Part shown: in pieces, positions 1 to 5,807 of the stretch
Numbering within the stretch: position 1 is the stretch's first letter
Layout of the letters: each line of letters opens with the position of its first letter
Origin: Nitrospinota bacterium
GTDB lineage: Bacteria; Nitrospinota; Nitrospinia; UBA9942
Reading direction: 5' to 3'
NCBI GenBank assembly: GCA_016234205.1
Contig: JACRGN010000201.1
Span: 1-6,730 of the forward strand
Length of the DNA stretch: 6,730 bases
Translations under genes and position numbers: made by a program
Notes under the pieces: model-generated
The model's input: only the letters and a program-made list of their open reading frames with translations
What the model was told of the DNA's origin: nothing
Database searches by the model: none

Positions 1-243
1 AAGGCAATATCACTTTATCTCACAAAACTGAGGACTGTGAAGATAGATATTACAGGAGATGACATTGTAGAAATGGGAATAGAAAGGGGACCCGAAGTAG
101 GCTCAATACTGAAGGCTGTCCGAGATGCAAAACTTGACGGACTCATTAAAGATAAAAAAGATGAGATGGAATTTGTGAAGAAGAAGTTACAGAATCATCC
201 TGAGTCCCTTTCCAAAATAGATACTAAACCCAAGATAAGATAA
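1..243 (+). CDS. cca: CCA-adding enzyme / tRNA nucleotidyltransferase, C-terminal fragment (5' end outside window)
   Basis: The reading frame is open from base 1 to the TAA at 241-243, giving 80 residues of a protein that begins upstream of the window. It reads as the C-terminal tail of the class II tRNA nucleotidyltransferase / poly(A) polymerase family, which adds or repairs the 3' CCA end of tRNAs in the cytoplasm. The visible signature is ITGDDIVEMGIERGPEVG followed by an ILKAVRDAKLDG helix and a lysine- and glutamate-rich end; family members usually show ITG-D-l-GI-GP-vG-iL---a-LDG here. The catalytic GSxR/DxD head domain is not in the window, so CCA-adding activity cannot be told apart from a poly(A) polymerase or a split A-adding/CC-adding enzyme. 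A GTG at 37 is an internal codon, not a start. The stop codon lies inside the ATAAAT repeat that flanks the element at 246-414. Confidence 0.8.
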   Translation, partial: KAISLYLTKLRTVKIDITGDDIVEMGIERGPEVGSILKAVRDAKLDGLIKDKKDEMEFVKKKLQNHPESLSKIDTKPKIR

Positions 244-245
244 AT

Positions 246-414
246 CCCGTTAGAAATTCCCACGCCTTTAGAACAAAAACTTATTTTTCTTAGGAAATCA
301 GGAATACAGGAATATTTTTTCATGCCTTCCTGAATTCCTTAGAGTTTTTATAATATATACAGGGACAAAATAATCTAACGGGGTAAGGAGCGGTGAGATA
401 TTATTTCTAACGGG
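246..414. mobile_element. MITE-like element: 12-bp terminal inverted repeats and 6-bp ATAAAT flanking direct repeat
   Basis: CCCGTTAGAAAT at 246-257 is the exact reverse complement of ATTTCTAACGGG at 403-414. ATAAAT flanks both ends, at 240-245 and 415-420, as a target-site duplication would. The 169-bp interior has no plausible gene. It holds a 13-bp stem with one mismatch (300-312 with 327-339) and a third, direct copy of TCTAACGGG at 374-382. This is the build of a non-autonomous miniature inverted-repeat element. The left ATAAAT contains the cca stop codon, so an insertion here would have left the cca protein intact. The transposase family is unknown and no transposase is in the window. 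AT-rich flanks can match by chance, so the duplication is weaker evidence than the inverted repeats. Confidence 0.55.
300..339. repeat. Imperfect hairpin inside the MITE-like element
   Basis: The 13-base arms 300-312 and 327-339 pair at 12 of 13 positions around a 14-base T-rich loop. The T-rich sequence after the stem is short (343-350 contains GTTTTTA), so it could slow or end cca transcription but is not a strong terminator. It may instead simply be the fold of the element's transcript. Confidence 0.45.
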
Positions 415-428
415 ATAAATCTAAGAAA

Positions 429-458
429 ACAGGATAATTTTGTCCTGTCTTTATTTTT
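429..458 (+). terminator. Terminator-like hairpin with T-rich tail downstream of cca
   Basis: ACAGGATA (429-436) pairs with TGTCCTGT (441-448, one G-T wobble) around a four-base loop. CTTTATTTTT follows at 449-458, which resembles a rho-independent terminator for + strand transcription from cca. The bases before the stem are A-rich, so it might also work for the other strand. It separates the cca region from the exported-protein gene. Confidence 0.5.
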
Positions 459-508
459 CTGTTCAACATATCCACTTTAATATCAATATATTACATCTGG
501 TATATCTA

Positions 509-538
509 TTGCATATTTTAAGGGTAGGAAGACATAAT
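509..538 (+). promoter_or_regulatory. Weak sigma-70-like promoter candidate for the exported-protein gene
   Basis: TTGCAT at 509-514 and CATAAT at 533-538 are 18 bases apart. The -10 box matches consensus at five of six positions, but the -35 box is poor. It sits just downstream of the terminator-like hairpin and would give a short leader before the ATG at 564. AT-rich DNA makes chance matches likely. Confidence 0.3.
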
Positions 539-563
539 GCGATAGAGAAATGGGGTGTTTACA

Positions 564-983
564 ATGAAAAAATATATCGTTTCTTTAATCTTTGCAGTCG
601 CATTAAGCGGTTATTGGTTTTTCATAGGCACAACTGCCACTGCACATGAAGGGGCATTTAGAGTTTATGGGATGGAGATTATTCCTATAATAGGGGAGCT
701 TTCTAATATCAATGGGGAGGTCAGCACCATCACAATCATTGAATCTGATTCAAAGAGGCTTCTGACTTTCAGCCTGACAAATAATACAGTGGTAAGTATC
801 TGTGAGAAAAATGTGTGCAACATAAGTAAGGGATTAAGAGGCTTTAATATACTGGGACGATATGAGGATATTGGCATTAAGCATAAGGGTTCTATGGTTA
901 TCTTACTGTCTTTGCATGATAGGCAAGAGGCTTTAAGTGTTGACATACACTTAAATCCTTCTGAAGTAAAAATTTCTCCATAG
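564..983 (+). CDS. Small exported protein of unknown function
   Basis: I do not recognise the family. The 139-residue protein starts with a clear export signal: Lys2-Lys3, a hydrophobic stretch over about residues 5-22, and Ala25-Thr-Ala27 before His28, a typical signal peptidase I site. The mature part is about 112 residues with no further membrane segment. It is rich in alternating hydrophobic residues, suggesting a beta-strand fold, and has a Cys80-x4-Cys85 pair that could form a disulfide outside the cytoplasm or bind a ligand. No lipobox is seen. I chose ATG 564 rather than the in-frame GTG at 555 because TGGGGTG at 551-557 sits at ribosome-binding distance before 564 and the signal peptide then begins normally. 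The superoxide dismutase gene follows 57 bases downstream on the same strand, so the two may share a transcript, but no functional link is visible. Confidence 0.72.
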   Translation: MKKYIVSLIFAVALSGYWFFIGTTATAHEGAFRVYGMEIIPIIGELSNINGEVSTITIIESDSKRLLTFSLTNNTVVSICEKNVCNISKGLRGFNILGRYEDIGIKHKGSMVILLSLHDRQEALSVDIHLNPSEVKISP

Positions 984-1002
984 GGCTTAGTATCGCCCTT
1001 TT
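982..1002 (+). terminator. Small hairpin overlapping the stop codon, possible weak terminator or attenuator
   Basis: AGGGC (982-986) pairs with GCCCT (995-999) around an eight-base loop and runs into TTTT. The left arm uses two bases of the TAG stop codon. With only five pairs and a short T run, it could reduce transcription into the superoxide dismutase gene but is unlikely to stop it fully. Confidence 0.3.
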
Positions 1003-1040
1003 GTAGATTAACTTCAAAATTATTAAAAGGAGGAAAATAT

Positions 1041-1655
1041 ATGAGTTACACAGCGAAAGATTACAGTAAATTAATTGGAATGAACGGGTTTAGTGAAACA
1101 TTGCTAAAGAACCACTTTACACTCTATCAGGGTTATGTGACAAACACCAACAAGGTGATTGACATCCTCAGCCAAATGCTGAAAGAAGGAAAGACAGGCA
1201 CACCGGAGTTTTCAGAACTGAAGAGAAGGCTCGGATGGGAATTTAACGGGATGAGGCTCCATGAATATTATTTTGAGAACCTTGGTGGAAAAGGTAACTA
1301 CGATAAGGATGGAAAGATTGAAAAACTGTTAATAGAAAATTTTGGAAGCTATGAGGCATGGGAAAAGGATTTTAAGGCATCAGGGGCTATGAGAGGGATA
1401 GGATGGGTTATCCTTTATCAGGATATAACGAATGGGAAACTCATCAATTTCTGGATAAACGAGCATGATACCTCTCATCCGGCTGGATGTAACCCGATAT
1501 TGGTAATGGATGTCTTTGAACATGCCTTTATGCTTGATTACGGCCTTAAGAGGGCTGACTACATTGAGGCATTCTTCAGGAATATAGACTGGAAGGCTGT
1601 AGAAAGGAGATTAAGAGAAATTTCCGGGGGCGCAGCATCCCCCACGCACTCATAA
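1041..1655 (+). CDS. Fe/Mn-family superoxide dismutase with an atypical N-terminal metal-ligand helix
   Basis: This 204-residue cytoplasmic protein belongs to the iron/manganese superoxide dismutase family, which converts superoxide to oxygen and hydrogen peroxide. Three of the four expected metal ligands are in standard contexts: His74 in NGMRLHEYYFENLG, and Asp157 and His161 in MDVFEHAFMLDYG. The fourth should come from the first helix. Here it can only be His25 in LLKNHFTLYQGYV, seven residues before Tyr32 instead of the usual eight, and the second-shell His of the classical helix is absent. His142 (NEHDTSHPAG) falls where mycobacterial and some archaeal enzymes have His rather than Gln, by alignment from memory. 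There is no signal peptide. The start is firm: AAGGAGG ends seven bases before the ATG. The C-terminal SGGAASPTHS looks like a non-conserved tail and includes a GGGGG/CCCCC hairpin at 1626-1643. Metal preference, Fe or Mn, cannot be decided. Confidence 0.9.
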   Translation: MSYTAKDYSKLIGMNGFSETLLKNHFTLYQGYVTNTNKVIDILSQMLKEGKTGTPEFSELKRRLGWEFNGMRLHEYYFENLGGKGNYDKDGKIEKLLIENFGSYEAWEKDFKASGAMRGIGWVILYQDITNGKLINFWINEHDTSHPAGCNPILVMDVFEHAFMLDYGLKRADYIEAFFRNIDWKAVERRLREISGGAASPTHS

Positions 1656-1660
1656 ATATA

Positions 1661-1696
1661 CTAAAAGACTCCCAAGAGATAATCATTAACCCACCT
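1661..1696 (-). pseudogene. Remnant or duplicated 3' end of a gcvPB gene (12 codons including stop)
   Basis: Read on the minus strand, these 36 bases encode RWVNDYLLGVF and a stop. The intact gcvPB ends RWINDYLMGVF at 2415-2450. The two stretches match at 31 of 36 bases, and similarity ends abruptly beyond them on both sides. The five differences are two silent changes, Ile/Val, Met/Leu and TAA/TAG, the pattern of a gene that diverged under selection rather than random decay. The remnant is in the same frame as, and just past, the stop of the DUF4926 gene. With the real gcvPB end it brackets the DUF6883-DUF4926 segment as a direct repeat, like an attachment-site duplication or a recombination scar. 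Confidence 0.7.
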
Positions 1697-1708
1697 GATG
1701 TACTTTCC

Positions 1709-1948
1709 TTACTCTGCCAATGACCTCACACTAAAAATCTCTTTTTCAGTCAATGGTTCAATGGCAGACTCTGAAACAGTAATTACAGCTATTGTGTCTC
1801 CAAGGGCATTAAATACTTCCAAAGTGTACCCATCTTCCCCCTCAGCAAGAGGATGATGTTCAACGATAGTTGCCACATCACCCATCTTCAAGCCTTTTTC
1901 AGGTATATTTTCCAATAAAATAACTTCCTCAAATAACTTATATGTCAT
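1709..1948 (-). CDS. DUF4926 domain protein
   Basis: This 79-residue protein matches my recollection of the DUF4926 family: an N-terminal YKLFEEVILLENIPEKGLK strand region, GDVATIVEHHP (residues 23-33), a GEDGYTLEVFNALGDTIAV core (37-55) and SAIEPL near the end. The biochemical role is unknown to me. Such proteins are small, cytoplasmic and often encoded next to DUF6883 proteins, as here, which has led to the idea of a two-gene accessory or toxin-antitoxin-like pair; that is inference. The start at ATG 1948 is well supported: AGGAGGG at 1954-1960 lies five bases upstream, and the codon overlaps the preceding gene's stop as ATGA (1945-1948), so translation is likely coupled. The in-frame extension to 2026 is inside the DUF6883 gene and is rejected. 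The gene appears intact even though its partner has an internal stop. Confidence 0.8.
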   Translation of the reverse strand: MTYKLFEEVILLENIPEKGLKMGDVATIVEHHPLAEGEDGYTLEVFNALGDTIAVITVSESAIEPLTEKEIFSVRSLAE

Positions 1949-2280
1949 TTTTTCCCTCCTTTTTCTGGATACATAGTTATAAATTTTGTCTCCCCTATTG
2001 CAGTCTCTGTCATCCAAATTGTACACACAGCCAAAGTTTTTCCATTTGGGCCAGTTAAGTTTCCTTTAATTTCATACATCTGTCCGTATCTTGTGTATTC
2101 AGTTGGTATTGCAATAAGCGATAAAATTTGCTTACGCAAGTCTTTTTCCAGTAATTGCTAATTTTTAATTGTATACCCTGCTTGAGCCAACCATCGAGAT
2201 TTGTCATTTCGTCTTCGTGGAATCAATAGATATTGGGTCAACTTCTCAGGAGCAATCAGAATGTTTGATGGTAGCTTCAT
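1945..2280 (-). pseudogene. DUF6883 domain gene interrupted by one in-frame TAG stop
   Basis: From ATG 2280 the frame reads MKLPSNILIAPEKLTQYLL and continues through WLAQAGYTIKN. It then hits TAG at 2158-2160 (codon 41) and resumes as QLLEKDLRKQI, YGQMYEIKGNLTGPNGK and CTIWMTE, ending at TGA 1947-1945. The whole frame is 112 codons, about the usual length of DUF6883 proteins. In this family the residue before QLLE is, as I recall, Trp, so one TGG to TAG change explains the stop. Everything after it is free of frameshifts and still overlaps the DUF4926 start by ATGA, so the damage looks recent. Possible outcomes are a dead gene, a 64-residue product from TTG 2139, stop read-through, or a sequencing error. 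The molecular function of the family is unknown to me. No strong ribosome-binding site is seen before 2280. Confidence 0.75.
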
Positions 2281-2317
2281 TCTTAACAACAGGGAGCTAA
2301 AGTTGAGTTATAGAGAA

Positions 2318-2347
2318 AGAGTAGCATGTGGCCTTTGCTTGTGTCAA
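2318..2347 (-). promoter_or_regulatory. Possible promoter for the DUF6883-DUF4926 pair
   Basis: On the minus strand TTGACA (2342-2347) is a perfect -35 box, followed after 18 bases by TACTCT (2318-2323), a poor -10 box. It lies between the gcvPB stop and the ATG at 2280, where a promoter for the cassette is expected. No clear terminator for the gcv operon is visible between 2280 and 2414, so read-through from gcvPB is also possible. Confidence 0.35.
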
Positions 2348-2414
2348 ATCTTTCAAATATCAATAACAGAAATAGGATAACGTTTTGAAATATAATAAAA
2401 AGGAAAATTACACG

Positions 2415-3923
2415 TTAAAATACTCCCATGAGATAATCGTTAATCCACCTTAAATTTGGCTCCCTTGCAGCCTTTGTTTCATTAAGCCGTGTTACTTTTG
2501 TCTTTATTGGAGATTTCTTGAGTGAATCAGGGTCTTTCTCCGCCCTATCTGCTATATCCTTCATAGCAGCAATAAATCTATCCATTGTATCCTTACTCTC
2601 CGTCTCTGTCGGCTCTATCATTATTGCACCCTTTACAATCAGCGGGAAATATATAGTGGGAGGGTGAAAACCGTAATCTATTAATGCCTTTGCAATATCA
2701 AGGGTAGTAATTCCATTTTTATTCTGGAACTTGTCAGAGAAAACACTCTCATGCATGCATTGTCTATCGTAAGGTAGATGGTAGTAATCCTTCAATTGAC
2801 TCATAATATAATTTGCATTTAATACCGCAGTCTCACTTGCCTTTTTCAGCCCTTCCGAACCCATTGTTCTGATATATGTATATGCCCTTACGAGAATACC
2901 AAAATTGCCATAGAACGCCTTAACCCTGCCGATTGAATGTGGAAATTTATAATTCAGCTTATACTGTCCAATATTATTTTTTTCTACAACAGGGACAGGC
3001 ATAAATGGTATAAGCTCCCTCTTGATACCAACAGGTCCTGCACCAGGACCCCCTCCGCCATGAGGCGTAGAGAATGTCTTGTGTAGATTAAAATGTAAGA
3101 CATCTACACCCATATCACCCGGCCTTGCAATACCCATAATGGCATTAAGATTTGCACCATCACAATAGACAAGCCCGCCTTTCCTGTGGACAATCTCAGT
3201 TATCTCCAGTATATTCTCCTCAAAGAGACCAAGTGTGTTCGGGTTTGTTATCATAAACGCCGCAACATCCTTATCCATAGCCTTTTCAACTGCCTCAGGG
3301 TCCAACAAACCCCTCCCATTTGACTTAAGCTCAATTACCTTATAACCGCAGAGGGTTGAGCTGGCTGGATTTGTGCCATGGGCTGAATCGGGGATGATTA
3401 CCTTATGCCTATTTTCACCTTTAGATTCATGATATGCCTTTATAATCATCATCCCTGCAAGTTCACCATGTGCACCTGCGGCAGGCTGAAGAGATACCCT
3501 GTCCATCCCTCCTATCTCTGACAGATACTCTCCCAATTCAAACATCATCTGGAGTGCACCCTGAGATAATTCCTCAGGCTGATACGGATGGACATTTGAA
3601 AAACCTGAAAGTCTTGCAACATCTTCATTTATCTTTGGATTATATTTCATTGTGCATGAGCCGAGGGGGTAAAATCCGAGGTCAACTGAATAATTCCACT
3701 GGGAGAGCCTTGTAAAATGCCTGACAACATCCACCTCACTCAGAGATGGGAAACCCGAAATCTCCTCTCTGAGCATATCTTCAGGGATGAGATTAATAAC
3801 ATCTTTTTCAGGGACATCACAGTCAGGGAGTGCACACCCTCCCCTTCCATCACTCCCCTGCTCAAAAAGAAGCGGCTCATTAAAAATAAGACCCTGTGTG
3901 CCGTCGGTTAGTTCATAGCTCAT
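2415..3923 (-). CDS. gcvPB: Glycine dehydrogenase (decarboxylating), P-protein subunit 2
   Basis: This 502-residue protein is the C-terminal-type half of the split P-protein of the glycine cleavage system. It carries pyridoxal phosphate and, with GcvPA, decarboxylates glycine and passes the aminomethyl group to lipoyl-GcvH in the cytoplasm. The cofactor lysine is Lys282 in FNLHKTFSTPHGGGGPGAGPVG. Other family stretches are YPLGSCTMKYNP (85-96), QPAAGAHGELAG (146-157), SAHGTNPAS (180-188) and CDGANLNAI (254-262). ATG 3923 is the only possible start: an in-frame TGA lies two codons upstream and no ATG, GTG or TTG occurs in the first 20 codons downstream. It has no Shine-Dalgarno sequence. The first residues, MSYEL, are encoded by a heptamer repeat and precede the usual GLIFNEPL-type beginning, so the gene seems to have gained its start from the repeat. 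It is last in the operon, after the nitroreductase gene. Confidence 0.96.
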   Translation of the reverse strand: MSYELTDGTQGLIFNEPLLFEQGSDGRGGCALPDCDVPEKDVINLIPEDMLREEISGFPSLSEVDVVRHFTRLSQWNYSVDLGFYPLGSCTMKYNPKINEDVARLSGFSNVHPYQPEELSQGALQMMFELGEYLSEIGGMDRVSLQPAAGAHGELAGMMIIKAYHESKGENRHKVIIPDSAHGTNPASSTLCGYKVIELKSNGRGLLDPEAVEKAMDKDVAAFMITNPNTLGLFEENILEITEIVHRKGGLVYCDGANLNAIMGIARPGDMGVDVLHFNLHKTFSTPHGGGGPGAGPVGIKRELIPFMPVPVVEKNNIGQYKLNYKFPHSIGRVKAFYGNFGILVRAYTYIRTMGSEGLKKASETAVLNANYIMSQLKDYYHLPYDRQCMHESVFSDKFQNKNGITTLDIAKALIDYGFHPPTIYFPLIVKGAIMIEPTETESKDTMDRFIAAMKDIADRAEKDPDSLKKSPIKTKVTRLNETKAAREPNLRWINDYLMGVF

Positions 3924-3974
3924 AGTTCATAGCTCATAGTTTTTGCCATGAGCTATCAGCTATCAGCTATCAGC
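3911..3974. repeat. Facing heptamer arrays at the nitroreductase-gcvPB junction
   Basis: On the + strand 3911-3938 is four heptamers alternating GTTCATA and GCTCATA, a 14-base unit twice. 3951-3971 is AGCTATC three times, followed by AGCT. Between them ATAGCTCAT (3929-3937) and ATGAGCTAT (3948-3956) form a perfect nine-base inverted repeat with a ten-base turn that contains TTTTT. The right array contains the nitroreductase stop (3970-3972) and the left array contains the gcvPB start (3921-3923). In RNA it could fold as a hairpin over the translation start. Confidence 0.85.
3920..3949 (-). promoter_or_regulatory. Nine-codon leader ORF ending in ATGA at the gcvPB start
   Basis: On the minus strand ATG 3949 opens the frame MAKTMSYEL, whose TGA (3922-3920) overlaps the gcvPB ATG (3923-3921) as ATGA. 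Because gcvPB has no ribosome-binding site, ribosomes finishing this leader could restart at gcvPB. The leader itself also lacks a Shine-Dalgarno sequence, and its start lies about 20 bases after the nitroreductase stop. It may be an accident of the repeat, since both frames encode MSYEL. Confidence 0.3.
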
Positions 3975-4485
3975 TTTTATATTTCTCCCAGTGAACCTTA
4001 TCCTCTGTATATTGTGTCCTTGGAGCCTTTTCTTCATCAGGATAGCCAAAGGAGAGCATACATAATACACCCAATCTCTTTGGTATTCCCAGTATATCTG
4101 CGATTACCTGTCCATCATCCTTGCCGCTGTATTTTGTCCCTCTTGCAGCAATCCAGCAGCCTCCAAGCCCCATTTCAGCAGCAGCTACAAGCATATTTTC
4201 TGAAGCAGCACTACAGTCCTCAATCCATGAAAGGTCATCTTTATTACCACATACTACTATTACAAAAGTCGCCTCTGCACACATCCATGCATAGGAATGA
4301 ACCTTCGACAACTTACTCCTCATCTCTTTGTCTTTGACAACCAAAAACTCCCACGGCTGGCTGTTATGTGCCGATGGTGCCGCCATAGCAGCCTCTAAAA
4401 GTCTTTTTATCTCTTTGTCGGTTATGTCTTTGGCTTTATATCTCCGTATGCTTCTTCTTTTCAATATTGCTTCAAAAGTTTCCAT
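3970..4485 (-). CDS. Nitroreductase-family FMN oxidoreductase embedded in the glycine cleavage operon
   Basis: This 171-residue protein has the short nitroreductase fold: AILKRRSIRRY at residues 6-16 (FMN phosphate-binding arginines), APSAHNSQPWEFLVV at 36-50, the AASENMLVAAAEMGLGGCWI helix at 93-112 and FGYPDEEKAPR at 146-156. Such enzymes are usually cytoplasmic homodimers that transfer electrons from NAD(P)H through FMN to nitro compounds, quinones, flavins or other acceptors; the substrate here cannot be read from the sequence. I chose ATG 4485 because the homology begins with METFEAILKRRS and a short AGG lies at 4489-4491. An upstream ATG at 4527 would add 14 unconserved residues within gcvPA. 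The gene overlaps the gcvPA end by 25 bases, implying coupled translation, and splits the usually adjacent gcvPA-gcvPB pair. Its TGA stop is followed at once by TAG, within the heptamer array. Confidence 0.9.
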   Translation of the reverse strand: METFEAILKRRSIRRYKAKDITDKEIKRLLEAAMAAPSAHNSQPWEFLVVKDKEMRSKLSKVHSYAWMCAEATFVIVVCGNKDDLSWIEDCSAASENMLVAAAEMGLGGCWIAARGTKYSGKDDGQVIADILGIPKRLGVLCMLSFGYPDEEKAPRTQYTEDKVHWEKYKS

Positions 4486-5807
4486 AACCTGTCTATATCT
4501 TCTTTCCTGTGATTCTCTGTAATACAAATGAGCATACAGTTTTTTAATTCAGGATAGAATTTCTCAAGATTTAATCCGCCCATTATTCCCTCTTTCATCA
4601 AGTTCTTGTTTATCTCATCAGGACTGACAGGTGTTTCAATAACAAACTCATTGAATACAGGGCTATTAAATTTTATTTTATATCCCTTCAATCCCGCAAG
4701 AATCTCTTTTGCATAATTTGCCTTCTGTAGATTCAAAACTGATAGCTTCTTAAAGCCCTCTTTTCCCATTAGTGCCATATAAACAGTTGCCGAGAGGGCG
4801 CATAGTGCCTGATTTGAACAGATATTGGAAGTCGCCTTCTCCCTCCTTATATGCTGCTCTCTTGTGGAAAGGGTAAGGACATATCCTGTTTTTCCATTTG
4901 CATCAACTGTCCTTCCAACAAGCCTACCCGGCATACTTCTTATATATTTTTCTCTCGTGGCAAAGAGACCCAGATAGGGGCCACCATAAGATACGGGATT
5001 ACCCAATCCCTGCCCCTCCCCAACTACTATATCAGCCCCAAAATCACCGGGGGATTTGAGAATCCCAAGAGATACCGGTTCACTGACACAGGCAATAAAT
5101 ATGGAATCATTTGCATGCGTTAATTTTTCTATATCCGCCATATCCTCAACACATCCAAAAAAATTAGGGTTCTGAATTGCCACTCCTGATGTGTTCTCGG
5201 ATATATTCTTTGAGAGCCACTCTAAATCAATAATCCCCTTTTCTGAAAATGGAATCTCTTTTAGAGTAATTCCGAGATACCTGCAATATGTATGGACAAC
5301 CTGCCTGTATTCCGGATGTATGCCTTTTGAGAGAAAGACCTCTTTTCTGTCATTTATCCTGTGAGCCATTAAGACTGCCTCTGCAAGTGCCGATGCACCG
5401 TCATACATTGAAGCATTGACAACCTCCATCCCTGTAAGCTGACAGATGAGCGTTTGAAATTCATAAATCGCCTGAAGCGTCCCCTGGCTTATCTCCGGCT
5501 GGTATGGTGTATAGGCAGTATAAAATTCAGAACGGGATATGATATGGTGGACAACACTCGGTATGAAGTGATTATAAGCACCTGCACTGAGAAAGGAGAT
5601 ATGAGAATCCAGGTCAGCATTTTTTTTACTCATCCCCTTCATATGCCTTAAGATTTCAGGCTCAGACATCGCGTGGGGAATATTTGACAGAGGATTTTTT
5701 AAACGAAGGCTGTCAGGTATTGAGGAAAAAAGCCCTTCAACTGACTTAACCCCAATACTGTCAAGCATCTCTTTCTGTTCTTTTTCTGTATCTGGAATAT
5801 ATCGCAT
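4461..5807 (-). CDS. gcvPA: Glycine dehydrogenase (decarboxylating), P-protein subunit 1
   Basis: This 448-residue protein is the N-terminal-type half of the split glycine cleavage P-protein, forming the pyridoxal-phosphate enzyme with GcvPB. It starts with the standard MRYIPDTEKEQKEMLDSIGV and contains SFLSAGAYNHFIP (71-83), TAYTPYQPEISQGTLQAIYE (98-117), NASMYDGASALAEA (131-144), NPNFFGC (213-219), GEGQGLGNPVSYGGPYLG (263-280) and STREQHIRREKATSNICSNQ (314-333). It lacks the cofactor lysine, as expected for this subunit. Length is normal. ATG 5807 is clearly the start by homology, yet the nearest ribosome-binding sequence, AAAGGA at 5836-5841, is 28 bases away, separated by exactly four heptamers. 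The gene follows gcvH after a 132-base repeat-filled gap and overlaps the nitroreductase gene by 25 bases. Confidence 0.96.
   Translation of the reverse strand: MRYIPDTEKEQKEMLDSIGVKSVEGLFSSIPDSLRLKNPLSNIPHAMSEPEILRHMKGMSKKNADLDSHISFLSAGAYNHFIPSVVHHIISRSEFYTAYTPYQPEISQGTLQAIYEFQTLICQLTGMEVVNASMYDGASALAEAVLMAHRINDRKEVFLSKGIHPEYRQVVHTYCRYLGITLKEIPFSEKGIIDLEWLSKNISENTSGVAIQNPNFFGCVEDMADIEKLTHANDSIFIACVSEPVSLGILKSPGDFGADIVVGEGQGLGNPVSYGGPYLGLFATREKYIRSMPGRLVGRTVDANGKTGYVLTLSTREQHIRREKATSNICSNQALCALSATVYMALMGKEGFKKLSVLNLQKANYAKEILAGLKGYKIKFNSPVFNEFVIETPVSPDEINKNLMKEGIMGGLNLEKFYPELKNCMLICITENHRKEDIDRLWKLLKQY

Noticed and set aside
440..649. 69-residue + strand open frame
   Set aside because: It covers the leader and start of the exported-protein gene in another frame, has no ribosome-binding site and shows no protein-like pattern.
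665..946. 93-residue - strand open frame opposite the exported-protein gene
   Set aside because: It is a shadow of the + strand gene, which has a signal peptide and ribosome-binding site; the reverse frame has neither.
1626..1643. GGGGG/CCCCC hairpin as the superoxide dismutase terminator
   Set aside because: The stem lies inside the coding region before the stop codon and no T run follows it, so I only mention it within the gene entry.
2158..2160. Selenocysteine or pyrrolysine codon in the DUF6883 gene
   Set aside because: Selenocysteine uses TGA, not TAG. The expected residue is Trp and no pyrrolysine genes are visible, so a nonsense change is simpler.
2281..2414. Rho-independent terminator for the gcv operon
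   Set aside because: Only weak five-base AT-rich pairings such as AACGT/ACGTT are present, without a proper stem and T run on the minus strand.
3911..3974. CRISPR-like repeat array
   Set aside because: The units are seven bases long, directly adjacent and without unique spacers, and no cas gene is present.
3948..4337. 129-residue + strand open frame
   Set aside because: It is antisense to the nitroreductase gene and starts inside the heptamer array; its sequence is a low-complexity mirror of that gene.
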